From Klebsiella aerogenes KCTC 2190 (GTDB lineage Bacteria > Pseudomonadota > Gammaproteobacteria > Enterobacterales > Enterobacteriaceae), in NCBI RefSeq assembly GCF_000215745.1, contig NC_015663.1, positions 124,001 to 188,000 on the forward strand: a stretch of 64,000 bases of DNA, given 5' to 3'. Position 1 is the first letter of the stretch. The number at the start of each line of letters is the position of its first letter. Shown here one piece after another: positions 38,322 to 48,329 of the stretch. A model generated the notes under the pieces. That model did not search any database. It was not told where the DNA came from and saw only the letters and a list, made by a program, of their open reading frames with translations. Both the position numbers and the translations under genes were made by a program.

Positions 38322-38371
38322 AGATTCGCTACTTCAAAAATCGCCCGTCCGCGCGGGCTTACGGTTTTCCT

Positions 38372-38398
38372 GGCCGGGTAAGCGTAGCGCCACCCGGC
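38372..38398. repeat. REP unit between pepB and sseB
   Basis: GCCGGGT (38373-38379) and ACCCGGC (38392-38398) flank AAGCGTAGCGCC. A second short hairpin, GCCCG/CGGGC, is at about 38343-38358. Confidence 0.8.
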
Positions 38399-38405
38399 AA
38401 GGCCA

Positions 38406-39692
38406 TTACTCAGCCGTCAGCAGATTAGCGATAGTGCGCACGCCAAGGCCAGTCGCACCCGCCGACCACTGTTCAACCGCAGCTTTACGGTAAGTCGCAG
38501 AGCAGTCGATATGCAGCCAGCCCTGGTGGTAGTTTTCCACGAAGTGGGACAGGAATCCCGCCGCGGTGCTGGCGCCGGCCGGATACGCCGCGCTACCGGT
38601 GTTGTTCAGTTCAGCGAAGTTAGACGGCAGCTGGTTGCGGTGGAATTCGGCCAGCGGCAGACGCCAGAAGGCTTCATTTTCCGCCTGCGCGCTCGCCAGC
38701 AGACGATTCGCCAGCGCGTCGTCAAAGCTAAACAGCGCGTGGTAGTCGTTACCCAACGCCGTTTTCGCCGCACCGGTCAGGGTGGCGGCATCGATGATCA
38801 GCTGCGGCTTCTGCGCCGAGGCGTCGATCAGGCCATCCGCCAGCACCAGGCGACCTTCGGCGTCGGTGTTCATGATTTCAACGGTTTTACCGTTGCGGTA
38901 ATGAATGATATCGCCAAGCTTGAAAGCGTTGCCGCTAATCAGGTTATCCGCGCAGCACAGGAACAGCTTCACACGTTTGTTCAGACCGCGGGTAATGGCG
39001 AAAGCCAGCGCGCCCGTCACGGTGGCCGCACCGCCCATGTCGGATTTCATCGAATCCATAAAGGCGCTTTGCTTGATGCTGTAGCCGCCGGAGTCGAAGG
39101 TGATGCCTTTGCCGACCAGACAGGCGTATACCGGCGCGTCTTTATCGCCGGTCGGGTTGTAGTCCAGCGCCAGCAGGACCGGCGGGCGCTCGGAGCCGCG
39201 GCCAACGGTATGCAGGCCAAGATAGTTCTGCTCGCGCAGATCTTCGCCTTTGGTGATGCGATAGCTGACCTTTTCGCCCGCCACGCCGCACAGCAGATCG
39301 ACGGCGCGCTGCGCCAGCTGTTCTGGCCCCAGCTCTTCTGCCGGCGCGTTGATGGTGTCGCGAACCCAATCGATGATCGTCAGACGGTTATCCAGCTCGC
39401 TGCGCTGCGCGTCGTCCAGGGTTGGCCATTCGACCTGGCGCTGACCTTTCGGCCCTTTATAGCCGGCCCAAAAGGCCCAGGCGCGATCGGTGTTCCAGCC
39501 TTCGCCGCTCAGGGCGACGTGCTTGATACCCATGCCGTCAATTTTGCGCGCCGCGCGCTGGATTAACCCCAGGTCGTCTTTACCGTTGAGATGTAAGGCG
39601 ATACCGTCGTTATTGATACTCCAGGTCGCTTTTTCTCCCCAGCGCGCATCGGCAGGCAGAGTAGAAAGCGTAATCTTCATGGCTTCGGTCAT
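38406..39692 (-). CDS. pepB: Aminopeptidase B (M17 leucyl aminopeptidase family)
   Basis: PepB is a broad-specificity cytoplasmic aminopeptidase. The 428 residues (E. coli 427) contain the two-metal M17 core: [14 protein letters not shown] near residues 194-207 and the signature [14 protein letters not shown] near residue 271, with the metal-binding Asp and Glu. The frame opens at 39722, but [18 protein letters not shown] at 39692 is the conserved start. It lies downstream of iscX and may receive read-through from the isc operon. Confidence 0.97.
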   Translation of the reverse strand: MTEAMKITLSTLPADARWGEKATWSINNDGIALHLNGKDDLGLIQRAARKIDGMGIKHVALSGEGWNTDRAWAFWAGYKGPKGQRQVEWPTLDDAQRSELDNRLTIIDWVRDTINAPAEELGPEQLAQRAVDLLCGVAGEKVSYRITKGEDLREQNYLGLHTVGRGSERPPVLLALDYNPTGDKDAPVYACLVGKGITFDSGGYSIKQSAFMDSMKSDMGGAATVTGALAFAITRGLNKRVKLFLCCADNLISGNAFKLGDIIHYRNGKTVEIMNTDAEGRLVLADGLIDASAQKPQLIIDAATLTGAAKTALGNDYHALFSFDDALANRLLASAQAENEAFWRLPLAEFHRNQLPSNFAELNNTGSAAYPAGASTAAGFLSHFVENYHQGWLHIDCSATYRKAAVEQWSAGATGLGVRTIANLLTAE

Positions 39693-39763
39693 TATCTTTA
39701 TCCTTATTAGCAAACGGGCCACCCTATGGCAGCCCGTTAAAATTTTTCCGCTTGAGGCGAAAA

Positions 39764-39964
39764 TTATTCGGCTTCGTCTAACCAGACTAGCAGAATCGCC
39801 TCCAGAATTTTTTCATTGGATGCGTTTGGGTCGTCATCGAACTCTTCCAGGTCGCAAATCCACTGATGCATATCGGTGAAGCGAACGGTTTTCGGGTCGA
39901 GATCCGGGTAAGCGTCATACAAGGCTTCGCCGATTTCGCGACTGTCGGTCCATTTCAGTGCCAT
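39764..39964 (-). CDS. iscX: Fe-S assembly accessory protein IscX
   Basis: IscX is a 66-residue acidic protein that binds IscS and tunes cysteine desulfurase activity, possibly with iron. [24 protein letters not shown] and the acidic [13 protein letters not shown] segment are conserved. Start at 39964, one base after the fdx stop; the open frame to 40009 overlaps fdx and is not used. Confidence 0.97.
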   Translation of the reverse strand: MALKWTDSREIGEALYDAYPDLDPKTVRFTDMHQWICDLEEFDDDPNASNEKILEAILLVWLDEAE

Positions 39965-39965
39965 A

Positions 39966-40301
39966 TTAGTGCTCGCGTGCGTGGTTGATGGTGTAACGCG
40001 GGATCTCAACGACCAGATCTTCGTTGGTGACGCGCGCCTGACAGCTCAGACGGCTGTCAGGTTCCAGCCCCCAGGCTTTATCCAGCATGTCGTCTTCATC
40101 TTCGCTACTTTCCGCCAGCGAGTCAAAACCTTCACGCACGATGCAGTGGCAGGTGGTGCAGGCACAGGATTTCTCACAGGCGTGTTCAATCTCGATACCG
40201 CTACGCAGCGCCGCATCCAGAATGGTTTCACCGCTCTCAGCTTCCACAACTACGCCATCCGGGCACAGGTCCTGGTGGGGCAGAAAAACAATTTTTGGCA
40301 T
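39966..40301 (-). CDS. fdx: ISC [2Fe-2S] ferredoxin
   Basis: Fdx supplies electrons to Fe-S assembly on IscU. The 111-residue protein is an adrenodoxin-type ferredoxin with ligands in the [12 protein letters not shown] segment near residues 42-53 and the fourth Cys in LSCQAR near residue 87. One base separates its start from the hscA stop and one its stop from iscX, so the end of the operon is tightly packed. Confidence 0.98.
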   Translation of the reverse strand: MPKIVFLPHQDLCPDGVVVEAESGETILDAALRSGIEIEHACEKSCACTTCHCIVREGFDSLAESSEDEDDMLDKAWGLEPDSRLSCQARVTNEDLVVEIPRYTINHAREH

Positions 40302-40302
40302 T

Positions 40303-42153
40303 TTAAACCTCGTCCACGGATTGGCCTTTCAGCGCAGCGCGGACCGACTGGTCCATGCGGCGTGCGGCGAATTCCTGGGTTTGTGTGTCGATATTTTTAA
40401 TGGCTTCTTTAATCGCGTCGGCATCTTCGCCTGCCGCGGCGGTGCGAACCTGCTCCGCGGCGGCATCGATAACCTGACGCTCTGCGGCGCTTAACAGCGC
40501 GGCGTCGGCGGCCAGCGCGCTTTCCAGGCTCTCCAGTACGCGAGCGGCTTCGACTTTCTGTTCAGCCAGCATACGCGCCTGAATATCCTGTTCGGCGTAG
40601 CTCATCGAATCTTTAATCATGTTGGCGATTTCGCCGTCGGTCAGGCCGTAAGACGGTTTCACCTGGATTGAGGCTTCCACGCCGGTCGATTTCTCCATCG
40701 CCGTGACGCTCAGCAGACCGTCGGCATCAACCTGGAAGGTCACGCGAATATGCGCCCCGCCCGCCGGCAGCGCCGGGATACCGCGCAGCGCAAAACGCGC
40801 CAGGGAGCGGCAATCCTGCACCAGCTCACGTTCGCCCTGCATCACGTGAATAGACATCGCCGTTTGGCCATCTTTGAAAGTGGTAAACTCCTGCGCGCGG
40901 GCCACCGGAATGGTGGTATTACGCGGGATCACTTTCTCTACCAGGCCGCCCATGGTTTCCAGCCCAAGCGACAGCGGGATAACATCAAGCAGCAGCAGTT
41001 CGCTGTCCGGTTTGTTGCCGACCAGAATATCCGCCTGAATCGCCGCGCCAATGGCGACGACTTTGTCCGGGTCGATAGAGGTCAGCGGGGTACGGCCAAA
41101 GAATTCGCCAACGCGCTCACGCACCAACGGCACGCGGGTGGAGCCGCCAACCATCACCACTTCCAGCACTTCTTGCGCTTCAACGCCGGCGTCTTTCAGC
41201 GCGCGACGGCAGGCCATCAGAGTACGTTTTACCAGTGGGGCAATCAGATCGTTAAACTGGCTACGGCTGATATCGCCCTGCCAGCCGCCGACCTCAACGT
41301 GCGCCACGTCGGCATCGCTCAAGGCGATTTTCGCCGCAATGGCGGCATCCAGCAGCTCACGCTGCAGGCGGTTATCGCTACGGTCGCTGAGACCTGCCTG
41401 CTCGCGCAGATAGTCGGCCAGCAGATGGTCGAAATCATCGCCGCCGAGAGCGGAATCGCCGCCGGTCGCCAGCACTTCAAACACCCCGCGGCTTAAGCGC
41501 AGAATGGAGATATCAAAGGTACCGCCGCCGAGATCGTAAACCGCAATCACCCCTTCCTGGCCGGAATCGAGGCCGTAGGCGATAGCCGCCGCGGTCGGCT
41601 CATTGAGCAGACGCAGCACGTGCAGGCCCGCCAGACGCGCCGCGTCTTTGGTTCCCTGACGCTGAGCATCATCGAAATAGGCCGGAACGGTAATGACCAC
41701 GCCGTCGAGATCGCCCGCCAACGCTTCGGTCGCCCGGGCAGCCAGCGCTTTGAGGATATCGGCGGAGACCCGCACCGGATTCAGCAAGCCGCCGGCGGTC
41801 TGGAGCATCGGCAGTCCATTTTCGCTGGCCTGCAGCTGATACGGCAGATGCGGATAGCGGGTTTGAATATCGGCGAGGGAACGCCCCATCATTCGCTTCA
41901 CCGAGCTGATGGTGTTCACCGGATCCTGAGCGGCATTCAGCCGGGCTTCATAGCCGACGGTCAGCCCCGAGGCGTGGTAGTTCACGACCGACGGCAGCAG
42001 GTAGCGGCCTTGATGATCGGGCAGAGTTTCGGCCTGGCCGCTACGCACGGTAGCAACCAGAGAATTGGTGGTGCCAAGGTCGATACCTGCCGCCAATCGA
42101 CGCTGATGCGGCGCGGCGCTCAGACCAGGCTCACTAATTTGTAATAGGGCCAT
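40303..42153 (-). CDS. hscA: Fe-S cluster chaperone HscA (Hsp70 family)
   Basis: HscA is a specialised Hsp70 that binds the LPPVK motif of IscU and helps release its cluster. The 616 residues equal E. coli. The ATPase domain shows [12 protein letters not shown] near residue 24, [14 protein letters not shown] near 205 and [13 protein letters not shown] near 345; the peptide-binding domain and helical lid follow from about residue 390. HscB is encoded 15 bp upstream and fdx one base downstream. Confidence 0.98.
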   Translation of the reverse strand: MALLQISEPGLSAAPHQRRLAAGIDLGTTNSLVATVRSGQAETLPDHQGRYLLPSVVNYHASGLTVGYEARLNAAQDPVNTISSVKRMMGRSLADIQTRYPHLPYQLQASENGLPMLQTAGGLLNPVRVSADILKALAARATEALAGDLDGVVITVPAYFDDAQRQGTKDAARLAGLHVLRLLNEPTAAAIAYGLDSGQEGVIAVYDLGGGTFDISILRLSRGVFEVLATGGDSALGGDDFDHLLADYLREQAGLSDRSDNRLQRELLDAAIAAKIALSDADVAHVEVGGWQGDISRSQFNDLIAPLVKRTLMACRRALKDAGVEAQEVLEVVMVGGSTRVPLVRERVGEFFGRTPLTSIDPDKVVAIGAAIQADILVGNKPDSELLLLDVIPLSLGLETMGGLVEKVIPRNTTIPVARAQEFTTFKDGQTAMSIHVMQGERELVQDCRSLARFALRGIPALPAGGAHIRVTFQVDADGLLSVTAMEKSTGVEASIQVKPSYGLTDGEIANMIKDSMSYAEQDIQARMLAEQKVEAARVLESLESALAADAALLSAAERQVIDAAAEQVRTAAAGEDADAIKEAIKNIDTQTQEFAARRMDQSVRAALKGQSVDEV

Positions 42154-42168
42154 AATTGCTTCCGAAAA

Positions 42169-42684
42169 TTAAAAATCGAGCAGTTTTTCTTCGAGTTCTT
42201 CAGCACTGCTGCGCAGTTTATCGAGAAAACGGAGCTTGCGTACAGTATCAGCCGCCGCATCCCAGGTCTCGTTTTGCAATTGTTCAACCATCAGTTGATG
42301 GCGGGTATCAAACAGCGCTTTTACCCGTTTGATAAAGGCTTCCAGCCGCGCTTCGTCTTTCGCCTGGCCGATTTCATCGAGCTCTTCGCGCAGTTCCAGC
42401 TGCTCCATCAGGAACGCGGTGTCGCGGACGGTGTGCTGCTCGCTGGCGAGGTCAAAGCCGTGCAGCGAAAGGAGATATTCCGCACGGGTCAGCGGATGAC
42501 GCAGAGTCTGCCAGGCCTGGTTAATGGTGGCGGAGTGCTGAACCGCAGCCAGCTGTTCCGCAGCGGGCGCGCTGGCGAATTTATCCGGATGGTACTGGCG
42601 CTGCAGATCCTGATACCGGACAGCCAGTTGTTCGAGCGAGAGGGTATAGCTGGCTGGTAACCCGAAGAGGGTGAAATAGTCCAT
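42169..42684 (-). CDS. hscB: J-domain co-chaperone HscB
   Basis: HscB brings IscU to HscA and stimulates its ATPase. The 171-residue protein has an N-terminal J domain with the HPD motif in [10 protein letters not shown] near residues 32-34 and a C-terminal three-helix IscU-binding domain. The start [13 protein letters not shown] at 42684 matches E. coli; the frame opens seven codons earlier. Confidence 0.98.
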   Translation of the reverse strand: MDYFTLFGLPASYTLSLEQLAVRYQDLQRQYHPDKFASAPAAEQLAAVQHSATINQAWQTLRHPLTRAEYLLSLHGFDLASEQHTVRDTAFLMEQLELREELDEIGQAKDEARLEAFIKRVKALFDTRHQLMVEQLQNETWDAAADTVRKLRFLDKLRSSAEELEEKLLDF

Positions 42685-42758
42685 AGTAACCTCAGGGTCA
42701 TGCATCTAAACGAAAACCCCACGCGCGGCGTGACCGCGGTGGGGTTGGGGATTACCGA

Positions 42759-43082
42759 TTATACGTTAAAGCTTTCGCCGCAACCGCACTCATCTTTCAC
42801 GTTCGGGTTAGTAAATTTGAACCCTTCGTTAAGGCCTTCTTTGACGAAGTCCAGTTGAGTGCCGTCGAGGAATTGCAGGCTCTTACCGTCGATCACGACT
42901 TTCACGCCTTTGTCTTCAAACACGGTGTCTTCTGCCGCCGGCTCGTCAACAAATTCCAGTACATAAGCCATACCTGAACAGCCGGAGGTTCTTACCCCCA
43001 GACGCAGGCCAAAGCCTTTACCGCGGTTCGCCAGGAAGGAATTGACTCGCGCTGCTGCACTGTCGCTTAAGGTAATCGACAT
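42759..43082 (-). CDS. iscA: A-type Fe-S carrier IscA
   Basis: IscA carries iron or Fe-S clusters to target enzymes. The 107 residues are nearly identical to E. coli, with the three ligand cysteines in [10 protein letters not shown] (Cys35) and ECGCGESF (Cys99, Cys101). The start [12 protein letters not shown] at 43082 is the conserved one. It lies 19 bp after iscU. Confidence 0.98.
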   Translation of the reverse strand: MSITLSDSAAARVNSFLANRGKGFGLRLGVRTSGCSGMAYVLEFVDEPAAEDTVFEDKGVKVVIDGKSLQFLDGTQLDFVKEGLNEGFKFTNPNVKDECGCGESFNV

Positions 43083-43101
43083 AACAAACCTCAACTCTTA
43101 A

Positions 43102-43488
43102 TTATTTTGCTTCACGTTTGCTTTTGTAATCCGCAATCGCGGCTTTAATCGCGTCTTCCGCCAGGATAGAGCAGTGAATTTTCACCGGCGGCAGTTCCAG
43201 TTCTTCGGCGATATCGGTGTTCTTGATAGCCTGCGCTTCGTCCAGAGATTTACCTTTCACCCACTCGGTGACCAGGGAGCTGGAAGCGATAGCGGAACCG
43301 CAGCCATAGGTCTTGAAGCGCGCGTCTTCAATGATACCTTCATTGTTGACTTTAATCTGCAACTTCATGACGTCGCCGCACGCCGGCGCGCCAACCATAC
43401 CGCTACCGACGCTGTCGTCGCTGTTGTCGAAGGAGCCGACGTTGCGCGGGTTTTCGTAATGATCGATGACTTTTTCGCTGTATGCCAT
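43102..43488 (-). CDS. iscU: Fe-S scaffold protein IscU
   Basis: IscU is the scaffold where new [2Fe-2S] clusters form. The 128-residue protein keeps the ligands Cys37 (GAPACGDV), Cys63 (YGCGSA), His105 and Cys106 (KIHCSIL), the assembly Asp39, and the ELPPVKIH motif recognised by HscA. It sits between iscS and iscA in the operon. Confidence 0.99.
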   Translation of the reverse strand: MAYSEKVIDHYENPRNVGSFDNSDDSVGSGMVGAPACGDVMKLQIKVNNEGIIEDARFKTYGCGSAIASSSLVTEWVKGKSLDEAQAIKNTDIAEELELPPVKIHCSILAEDAIKAAIADYKSKREAK

Positions 43489-43514
43489 GATGAATTCTCC
43501 TTATCGGTGCCGAA

Positions 43515-44729
43515 TTAGTGATGTGACCATTCAATGCTGTTCAGATCCACGCCCTGCTTGAACATTTCCCACAGCGGAGAAAGGTCGCGCAGACGGCCGA
43601 TGGAGTTACGAACCAGCTTGATGGTGTAGTCAATCTCTTCTTCGGTAGTGAAACGACCTAAAGAGAAACGAATAGAACTGTGCGCCAGTTCATCAGTCAT
43701 GCCTAACGCGCGCAGCACGTAGGATGGCTCAAGGCTCGCGGAAGTACAGGCTGAACCGGAGGAAACCGCCAGGTCTTTCAGCGCCATAATCAGCGACTCG
43801 CCTTCAACATAGTTGAAGCTGACGTTGAGAATGTTCGGCGCGCCCTGCTCAAGGTCGCCATTCAGATAGACTTCTTCCATATCTTTCACGCCGTTCCACA
43901 GACGGTCACGCAGGCCGCGCAGGCGCGCCATTTCGCTTTCCATCTCTTCTTTGGCGATACGGTAAGCTTCGCCCATACCGACGATCTGGTGGACAGGCAG
44001 GGTGCCAGAACGCATGCCGCGCTCGTGACCGCCGCCGTGCATCTGCGCTTCGATGCGGATACGCGGCTTACGGCGTACGTACAGCGCGCCGATACCTTTC
44101 GGGCCATAAATTTTGTGACCGGAGAAGGACATCAGGTCAACTTTCAGCTGGCTCAGATCGATAGGCAGTTTGCCCACGCTCTGGGTGGCGTCAACGTGGT
44201 AAATGATACCGCGGGCGCGGCACATTTCGCCGATGGTAGCGATATCCTGCACCACGCCGATTTCGTTGTTCACGTGCATAATGGAAACCAGGATGGTGTC
44301 GTCACGCATCGCCGCTTCCAGTTCTTTCAGATCGATAATACCGTTGCTCTGAGGAGCAAGGTAGGTCACTTCAAAACCTTCGCGCTCGAGCTGACGGCAG
44401 GTATCCAGCACCGCTTTATGCTCAGTTTTGCTGGTGATGATGTGCTTGCCTTTTTTCTGATAAAAGTTGGCTGCACCTTTAATCGCCAGGTTATCGGATT
44501 CCGTTGCGCCGGAGGTAAAGACGATTTCGCGCGGATCGGCGCCGACCAGTTCGGCAATCTGATTACGGGCGATATCTACCGCCTCTTCAGCCTGCCAACC
44601 GAAACGGTGAGAACGTGAGGCCGGGTTACCAAAGGTCCCGTCCAGGGTCAGGAACTGCATCATTTTCTCGGCAACACGCGGGTCCACCGGCGTTGTTGCG
44701 GAGTAATCGAGGTAAATCGGTAATTTCAT
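43515..44729 (-). CDS. iscS: Cysteine desulfurase IscS
   Basis: IscS is the PLP enzyme that takes sulfur from cysteine for Fe-S clusters, tRNA thiolation and cofactors. The 404 residues equal E. coli. PLP lysine is in [12 protein letters not shown] near residue 206; the persulfide-carrying Cys328 is in [17 protein letters not shown]. The start [19 protein letters not shown] at 44729 is conserved; nine upstream codons are not used. A strong leader structure lies between iscR and iscS. Confidence 0.99.
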   Translation of the reverse strand: MKLPIYLDYSATTPVDPRVAEKMMQFLTLDGTFGNPASRSHRFGWQAEEAVDIARNQIAELVGADPREIVFTSGATESDNLAIKGAANFYQKKGKHIITSKTEHKAVLDTCRQLEREGFEVTYLAPQSNGIIDLKELEAAMRDDTILVSIMHVNNEIGVVQDIATIGEMCRARGIIYHVDATQSVGKLPIDLSQLKVDLMSFSGHKIYGPKGIGALYVRRKPRIRIEAQMHGGGHERGMRSGTLPVHQIVGMGEAYRIAKEEMESEMARLRGLRDRLWNGVKDMEEVYLNGDLEQGAPNILNVSFNYVEGESLIMALKDLAVSSGSACTSASLEPSYVLRALGMTDELAHSSIRFSLGRFTTEEEIDYTIKLVRNSIGRLRDLSPLWEMFKQGVDLNSIEWSHH

Positions 44730-44859
44730 TGCTCTTAAACTCCGTACATCACTCAATGCAAGGAACCAGGCAACCGGCTTGATGTACGACCGAGTACACG
44801 AGATGTCTCAACATCCCGGCCTGATTCTGAAAATCTTTATTATTGCTATCTACCCTGCC

Positions 44860-44895
44860 GTTTCACCTTGCAGCCCGTAAGCCGCAAGCTGAAAC
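44860..44895 (-). promoter_or_regulatory. Stable hairpin in the iscR-iscS gap
   Basis: GTTTCA (44860-44865) pairs with TGAAAC (44890-44895), continuing into CTTGC/GCAAG arms. In E. coli a structure at this place protects the iscR message when the sRNA RyhB triggers decay of iscSUA; the same use is inferred here. Confidence 0.6.
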
Positions 44896-44906
44896 TAAGC
44901 CTCGTG

Positions 44907-45398
44907 CTAGGCGCGCAGTTTTACGTCAATGGCGTCCTGAGAACGCGTAGTACGCTGAGATTCATGATTGTGCTGACGACCAGAAACATCGAGGATTTCC
45001 TGGTTATTCACCAGTTCGCCCAAGGTGATGTTGTTGAGGAAACCGGTCAAACGTTCGCTCAGATCGCGCCACAGCGCGTGGGTCAGACACTTATCGCCAC
45101 CCTGGCAGCCGCCTTTACCCTGACAACGGGTGGCGTCAACGGATTCGTCTACGGCGCTGATCACTTCGCCTACGGCGATGCTGCCAGCTTCTTTACCTAA
45201 CAGGTAACCGCCGCCTGGTCCACGAACGCTGGATACCAGACCATTTTTACGCAGGCGAGAGAACAGCTGTTCCAGATAGGAAAGCGAAATTCCCTGACGC
45301 TCTGAAATATCTGCCAACGGAACCGGACCCGTTTCAGAGTTGAGCGCAACGTCAAGCATTGCGGTCACGGCATAACGCCCTTTAGATGTCAGTCTCAT
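44907..45398 (-). CDS. iscR: Fe-S sensing repressor IscR
   Basis: IscR is an Rrf2-family regulator whose [2Fe-2S] form represses its own operon through type 1 sites. The 163-residue product (E. coli 162) has the winged helix at the N-terminus ([19 protein letters not shown]), and the cluster ligands Cys92, Cys98, Cys104 in [14 protein letters not shown] with His107 just after. It is the first gene of the isc operon, behind two IscR sites. Confidence 0.99.
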   Translation of the reverse strand: MRLTSKGRYAVTAMLDVALNSETGPVPLADISERQGISLSYLEQLFSRLRKNGLVSSVRGPGGGYLLGKEAGSIAVGEVISAVDESVDATRCQGKGGCQGGDKCLTHALWRDLSERLTGFLNNITLGELVNNQEILDVSGRQHNHESQRTTRSQDAIDVKLRA

Positions 45399-45475
45399 GT
45401 CTTACTTAACCTCAAACTCGCCCCTGCCCGGGCTTTTTATTAATATGGGTATTGCATAGCAGGGCCAAGTCTGAC

Positions 45476-45525
45476 ATTCCCGAGTAAATTGGTCAACTAT
45501 TTACTTGACTGTTTTAGTCAGGTAT
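45476..45525 (-). promoter_or_regulatory. Two abutting type 1 IscR sites of the isc promoter
   Basis: Read on the minus strand, 45525-45501 fits the 25-bp type 1 consensus at almost every position (ATACCTGACT ... AGTCAAGTAA) and 45500-45476 is a second, weaker copy (ATAGTTGACC ... CTCGGGAAT) with no gap between. The second contains TTGACC, a likely -35. This matches the autoregulated iscR promoter of E. coli. Confidence 0.85.
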
Positions 45526-45551
45526 TTGGCTTTCCGTGCCGTTATTAATTT

Positions 45552-45633
45552 CGAGCCGCTCCCGGGGTCGGCCAAAGGCCTCGCCCGGGCTACAACAGAT
45601 TCGTAGGCCGGATAAGCGAAGCGCCATCCGGCG
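45552..45633. repeat. Pair of REP units between trmJ and iscR
   Basis: One unit (45606-45633) has arms GCCGGAT / ATCCGGC around AAGCGAAGCGCC; a second, diverged palindrome (about 45560-45590) has CCCGGGG / CCCGGGC arms around GGCCAAAGGCC. Together they form a small BIME after trmJ. Confidence 0.75.
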
Positions 45634-45642
45634 TTAACGCGC

Positions 45643-46377
45643 TTACTTACCTTTATTCTGCTGCTCAATAGACGCCAGCATCCCGCGCAGGATGTTCAGC
45701 TCCTGGCTTTCCGGACGCGCGCGGGTGAACAGGCGACGCAACTTGTTCATCACCTGTCCCGGATGATTCGGGCGGATAAAACCGGTCGCCAGCAGCGTCT
45801 GCTCAAGGTGGCCGTAGAAACGTTCTAAATCATCGACCAGCGGATACGGCGTTTCTTCATGTTCAACCGCCGGTTGCGCCTGTTCCTGAGTCGCCAGCCA
45901 GGCCATTCGCACTTCATAGGCGATAACCTGCACCGCCATTGCCAGGTTCAGCGAGCTGTACTCGGGGTTGGCGGCGATCGCCACGTGATAGTGGCATTTC
46001 TGCAGTTCGTCGTTAGTCAGGCCAACGCGCTCGCGGCCAAAGACCAGCGCGACCGGCGCATGCTGACCTTCGGCGACGCTTTTCAGACCGCATTCGCGCG
46101 GATCCAGCATCGGCCACGGCAGCGTGCGGGAGCGCGCGCTGGTGCCAACCACCAGGCTACAGCCCGCCAGCGCTTCATCAAGGGTATCGACGATCTGCGC
46201 GTTACCAATCACATCGCTGGCGCCAGCGGCCAGCGCGATGGCCTGGGAATCAGGTTTCACCAGCGGGTTGACCAGCCACAGGTTAGTTAAGCCCATGGTT
46301 TTCATCGCGCGGGCAACGGAGCCCATATTGCCGGTGTGTGAGGTTTCTACCAGTACGATTCGAATATTTTGCAGCAT
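45643..46377 (-). CDS. trmJ: tRNA (cytidine/uridine-2'-O-)-methyltransferase TrmJ
   Basis: TrmJ methylates the ribose at position 32 of several tRNAs. The 244 residues (E. coli 246) are a SPOUT-fold enzyme: N-terminal [22 protein letters not shown] near residues 8-29, [15 protein letters not shown] near 110 and [17 protein letters not shown] near 140 form the knot and SAM site. It diverges from suhB with about 120 bp between starts. Confidence 0.97.
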   Translation of the reverse strand: MLQNIRIVLVETSHTGNMGSVARAMKTMGLTNLWLVNPLVKPDSQAIALAAGASDVIGNAQIVDTLDEALAGCSLVVGTSARSRTLPWPMLDPRECGLKSVAEGQHAPVALVFGRERVGLTNDELQKCHYHVAIAANPEYSSLNLAMAVQVIAYEVRMAWLATQEQAQPAVEHEETPYPLVDDLERFYGHLEQTLLATGFIRPNHPGQVMNKLRRLFTRARPESQELNILRGMLASIEQQNKGK

Positions 46378-46497
46378 TATGGTTCTTCGGCTAAAGATTA
46401 TTCGTGCATGCTAACATAAAACGGAGACATAAGCAGAATTCGCTGTTACTATATGCGCCGTTTTTTCCCGTTCTTTAACATCCAGTGAGAGATACCG

Positions 46498-47301
46498 ATG
46501 CATCCGATGCTGAACATTGCCGTGCGCGCAGCGCGCAAGGCGGGTAATTTAATTGCCAAGCACTACGAAACGCCAGATTCCGTAGAAACCAGCCAGAAAG
46601 GCAGCAATGACTTTGTGACTAACGTCGATAAAGCCGCAGAAGCGATTATTATCGAAACCATTCGCAAGTCTTACCCACAGCACACCATCATCACCGAAGA
46701 AAGCGGCGAGCACGCTGGTGAAGATCAGGATATTCAATGGGTTATCGATCCACTGGATGGCACCACCAACTTCGTTAAACGTCTGCCACACTTCTCTGTT
46801 TCCATCGCCGTACGCATTAAAGGCCGTACTGAAGTCGCGGTGGTTTACGATCCAATGCGTAATGAACTGTTCACCGCCACCCGCGGCCAGGGCGCGCAGC
46901 TGAACGGCTACCGTCTGCGCGGCAGCAACGCTCGCGATCTCGACGGTACTATCATCGCCACCGGTTTCCCGTTCAAAGCGAAGCAGCACGCTACCGCTTA
47001 CATGAACATCCTCGGCAATATGTTCACCGAGTGCGCTGACTTCCGTCGCACCGGTTCCGCCGCACTGGATCTGGCCTACGTTGCCGCTGGCCGCGTTGAT
47101 GGTTACTTTGAAATCGCCCTCAAACCGTGGGATTTCGCCGCAGGCGAGCTGATCGCTCGTGAAGCAGGCGCCATCGTTTGCGACTTCACCGGTGGTCATA
47201 ACTATATGCTGACCGGCAACATCGTAGCCGGTAACCCGCGCGTCGTGAAAGCGATGCTGGCGAACATGCGCGAGCAGCTGAGCGAAGCGCTGAAGCGTTA
47301 A
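46498..47301 (+). CDS. suhB: Inositol-1-monophosphatase / rRNA transcription antitermination factor SuhB
   Basis: SuhB hydrolyses inositol phosphate in vitro and, in cells, works with the Nus factors in rRNA transcription and folding. The 267 residues equal E. coli. Metal-binding motifs EESGEH near residue 66, WVIDPLDGTTNF near 81-92 and the late KPWDFAAGELIAREAG near 208-223 define the family. GAGAGATACCG precedes the ATG. Confidence 0.98.
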   Translation: MHPMLNIAVRAARKAGNLIAKHYETPDSVETSQKGSNDFVTNVDKAAEAIIIETIRKSYPQHTIITEESGEHAGEDQDIQWVIDPLDGTTNFVKRLPHFSVSIAVRIKGRTEVAVVYDPMRNELFTATRGQGAQLNGYRLRGSNARDLDGTIIATGFPFKAKQHATAYMNILGNMFTECADFRRTGSAALDLAYVAAGRVDGYFEIALKPWDFAAGELIAREAGAIVCDFTGGHNYMLTGNIVAGNPRVVKAMLANMREQLSEALKR

Positions 47302-47315
47302 TTTCTCACTGAATG

Positions 47316-47347
47316 TAAAAAGGAAGCCGCGGCTCCTTTTTTTATAC
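47316..47347 (+). terminator. suhB terminator
   Basis: AAGGA-AGCC pairs with GGCT-CCTT around GC (about 47320-47338), followed by seven T on the plus strand; the A run on the left gives a minus-strand T tract too, so it can also serve the convergent NicO gene. Confidence 0.85.
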
Positions 47348-47348
47348 C

Positions 47349-48329
47349 CTAAAACGGCCGCAAGCCGCCGCCCGGCGGGATCGCGCTACTCCACATCACG
47401 ACAGCCGCCGTCAATAGCGCCACGCCGCCGGCCAGCGCCAGCGTCGCCCAACCAACCTGTTTCCACATCGCCGGCGCCTGATGGCGACTCAGGCGGATAG
47501 CCAACTGGCGGAATCCATGCACCAACAGCGCCAGCCCGCTTATGGTCAGCGACGTTCCCGCCGCCATCACCAGCGCGGCAGCCATGCCCCAGCCAAAGAC
47601 GCCGATTACCTTGCTGAACAGCAGCACCATAATCGCTCCCGAGCAGGGACGCATGCCCATCGACAGTACAATCGCCAGCCTGGCGCGCCAGTCGTCGCCA
47701 CTCTGTAGTTGATCCGGCGCCGGAAGGTGCTGATGGCCGCAGCCGCAATGTTCATCATGGACGTGATGCGGGGTAAAAGCGGTAAACGTTGGCCGCCGCA
47801 GCAAGACTCGCAGTTTTTTCAATGCCCGCCAGCACAGTAAAAGCCCCAATGCGCCGACCAGCAGATAGCTCCCCTTCTCCAGCCAGAAGCTGCTGAGATG
47901 CAGTTGACGCGCCGGAAGCTGCAGCAGCGTCAATACCACCACCACCAGCACTATCGCCACCATTCCCTGCAACAGCGATGCCGCCAGCGTCAGCACAATA
48001 CTCGATTTCAACTTTGAGGGATGGGTGGCAAGCCAGGTGGTAATCACGATTTTTCCGTGACCGGGGCCAAGCGCGTGCAGTACGCCGTAGACAAAACTGA
48101 ACCCGAGCAGTGACAGCCCCGCCGCTGACGGATTATCCGCCACCGCCTGCAGCAGTTGGCTGAGCTCAAGATTCAGTGAACGCTGCCAGACCGCGCTTTG
48201 CAACAGTACCTGCGGCCAGGCGAGCCACAACCAGATACCGCCCACGACGGTCAGCGTCAGAAACAACGCCAGCGGCCAGAATGATTTCCAGCGCGGCGCC
48301 CGCGCTCGCGGCGTAAAGACTACTGACAT
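47349..48329 (-). CDS. NicO-family nickel/cobalt-type transporter (ZevB-like)
   Basis: The 326-residue inner-membrane protein has six or more transmembrane helices and the NicO signature HALGPGHGKIVITTWLATHP near residue 87, a His/Cys-rich loop (HHVHDEHCGCGHQHLPAP, about 188-205) able to bind metal, and MGMRPCSGAIMVLLFS near 225. NicO proteins include RcnA efflux pumps and Ni/Co importers. Here it overlaps by 10 bp a DUF1007 gene; in Haemophilus the same pair, ZevA-ZevB, supports zinc use. Metal and direction of transport are therefore open; zinc is inferred from that pairing. Confidence 0.85.
   Translation of the reverse strand: MSVVFTPRARAPRWKSFWPLALFLTLTVVGGIWLWLAWPQVLLQSAVWQRSLNLELSQLLQAVADNPSAAGLSLLGFSFVYGVLHALGPGHGKIVITTWLATHPSKLKSSIVLTLAASLLQGMVAIVLVVVVLTLLQLPARQLHLSSFWLEKGSYLLVGALGLLLCWRALKKLRVLLRRPTFTAFTPHHVHDEHCGCGHQHLPAPDQLQSGDDWRARLAIVLSMGMRPCSGAIMVLLFSKVIGVFGWGMAAALVMAAGTSLTISGLALLVHGFRQLAIRLSRHQAPAMWKQVGWATLALAGGVALLTAAVVMWSSAIPPGGGLRPF

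Noticed and set aside
38511..39566. 351-codon open frame antisense to pepB
   Set aside because: Shadow frame of a conserved gene; no supporting feature.
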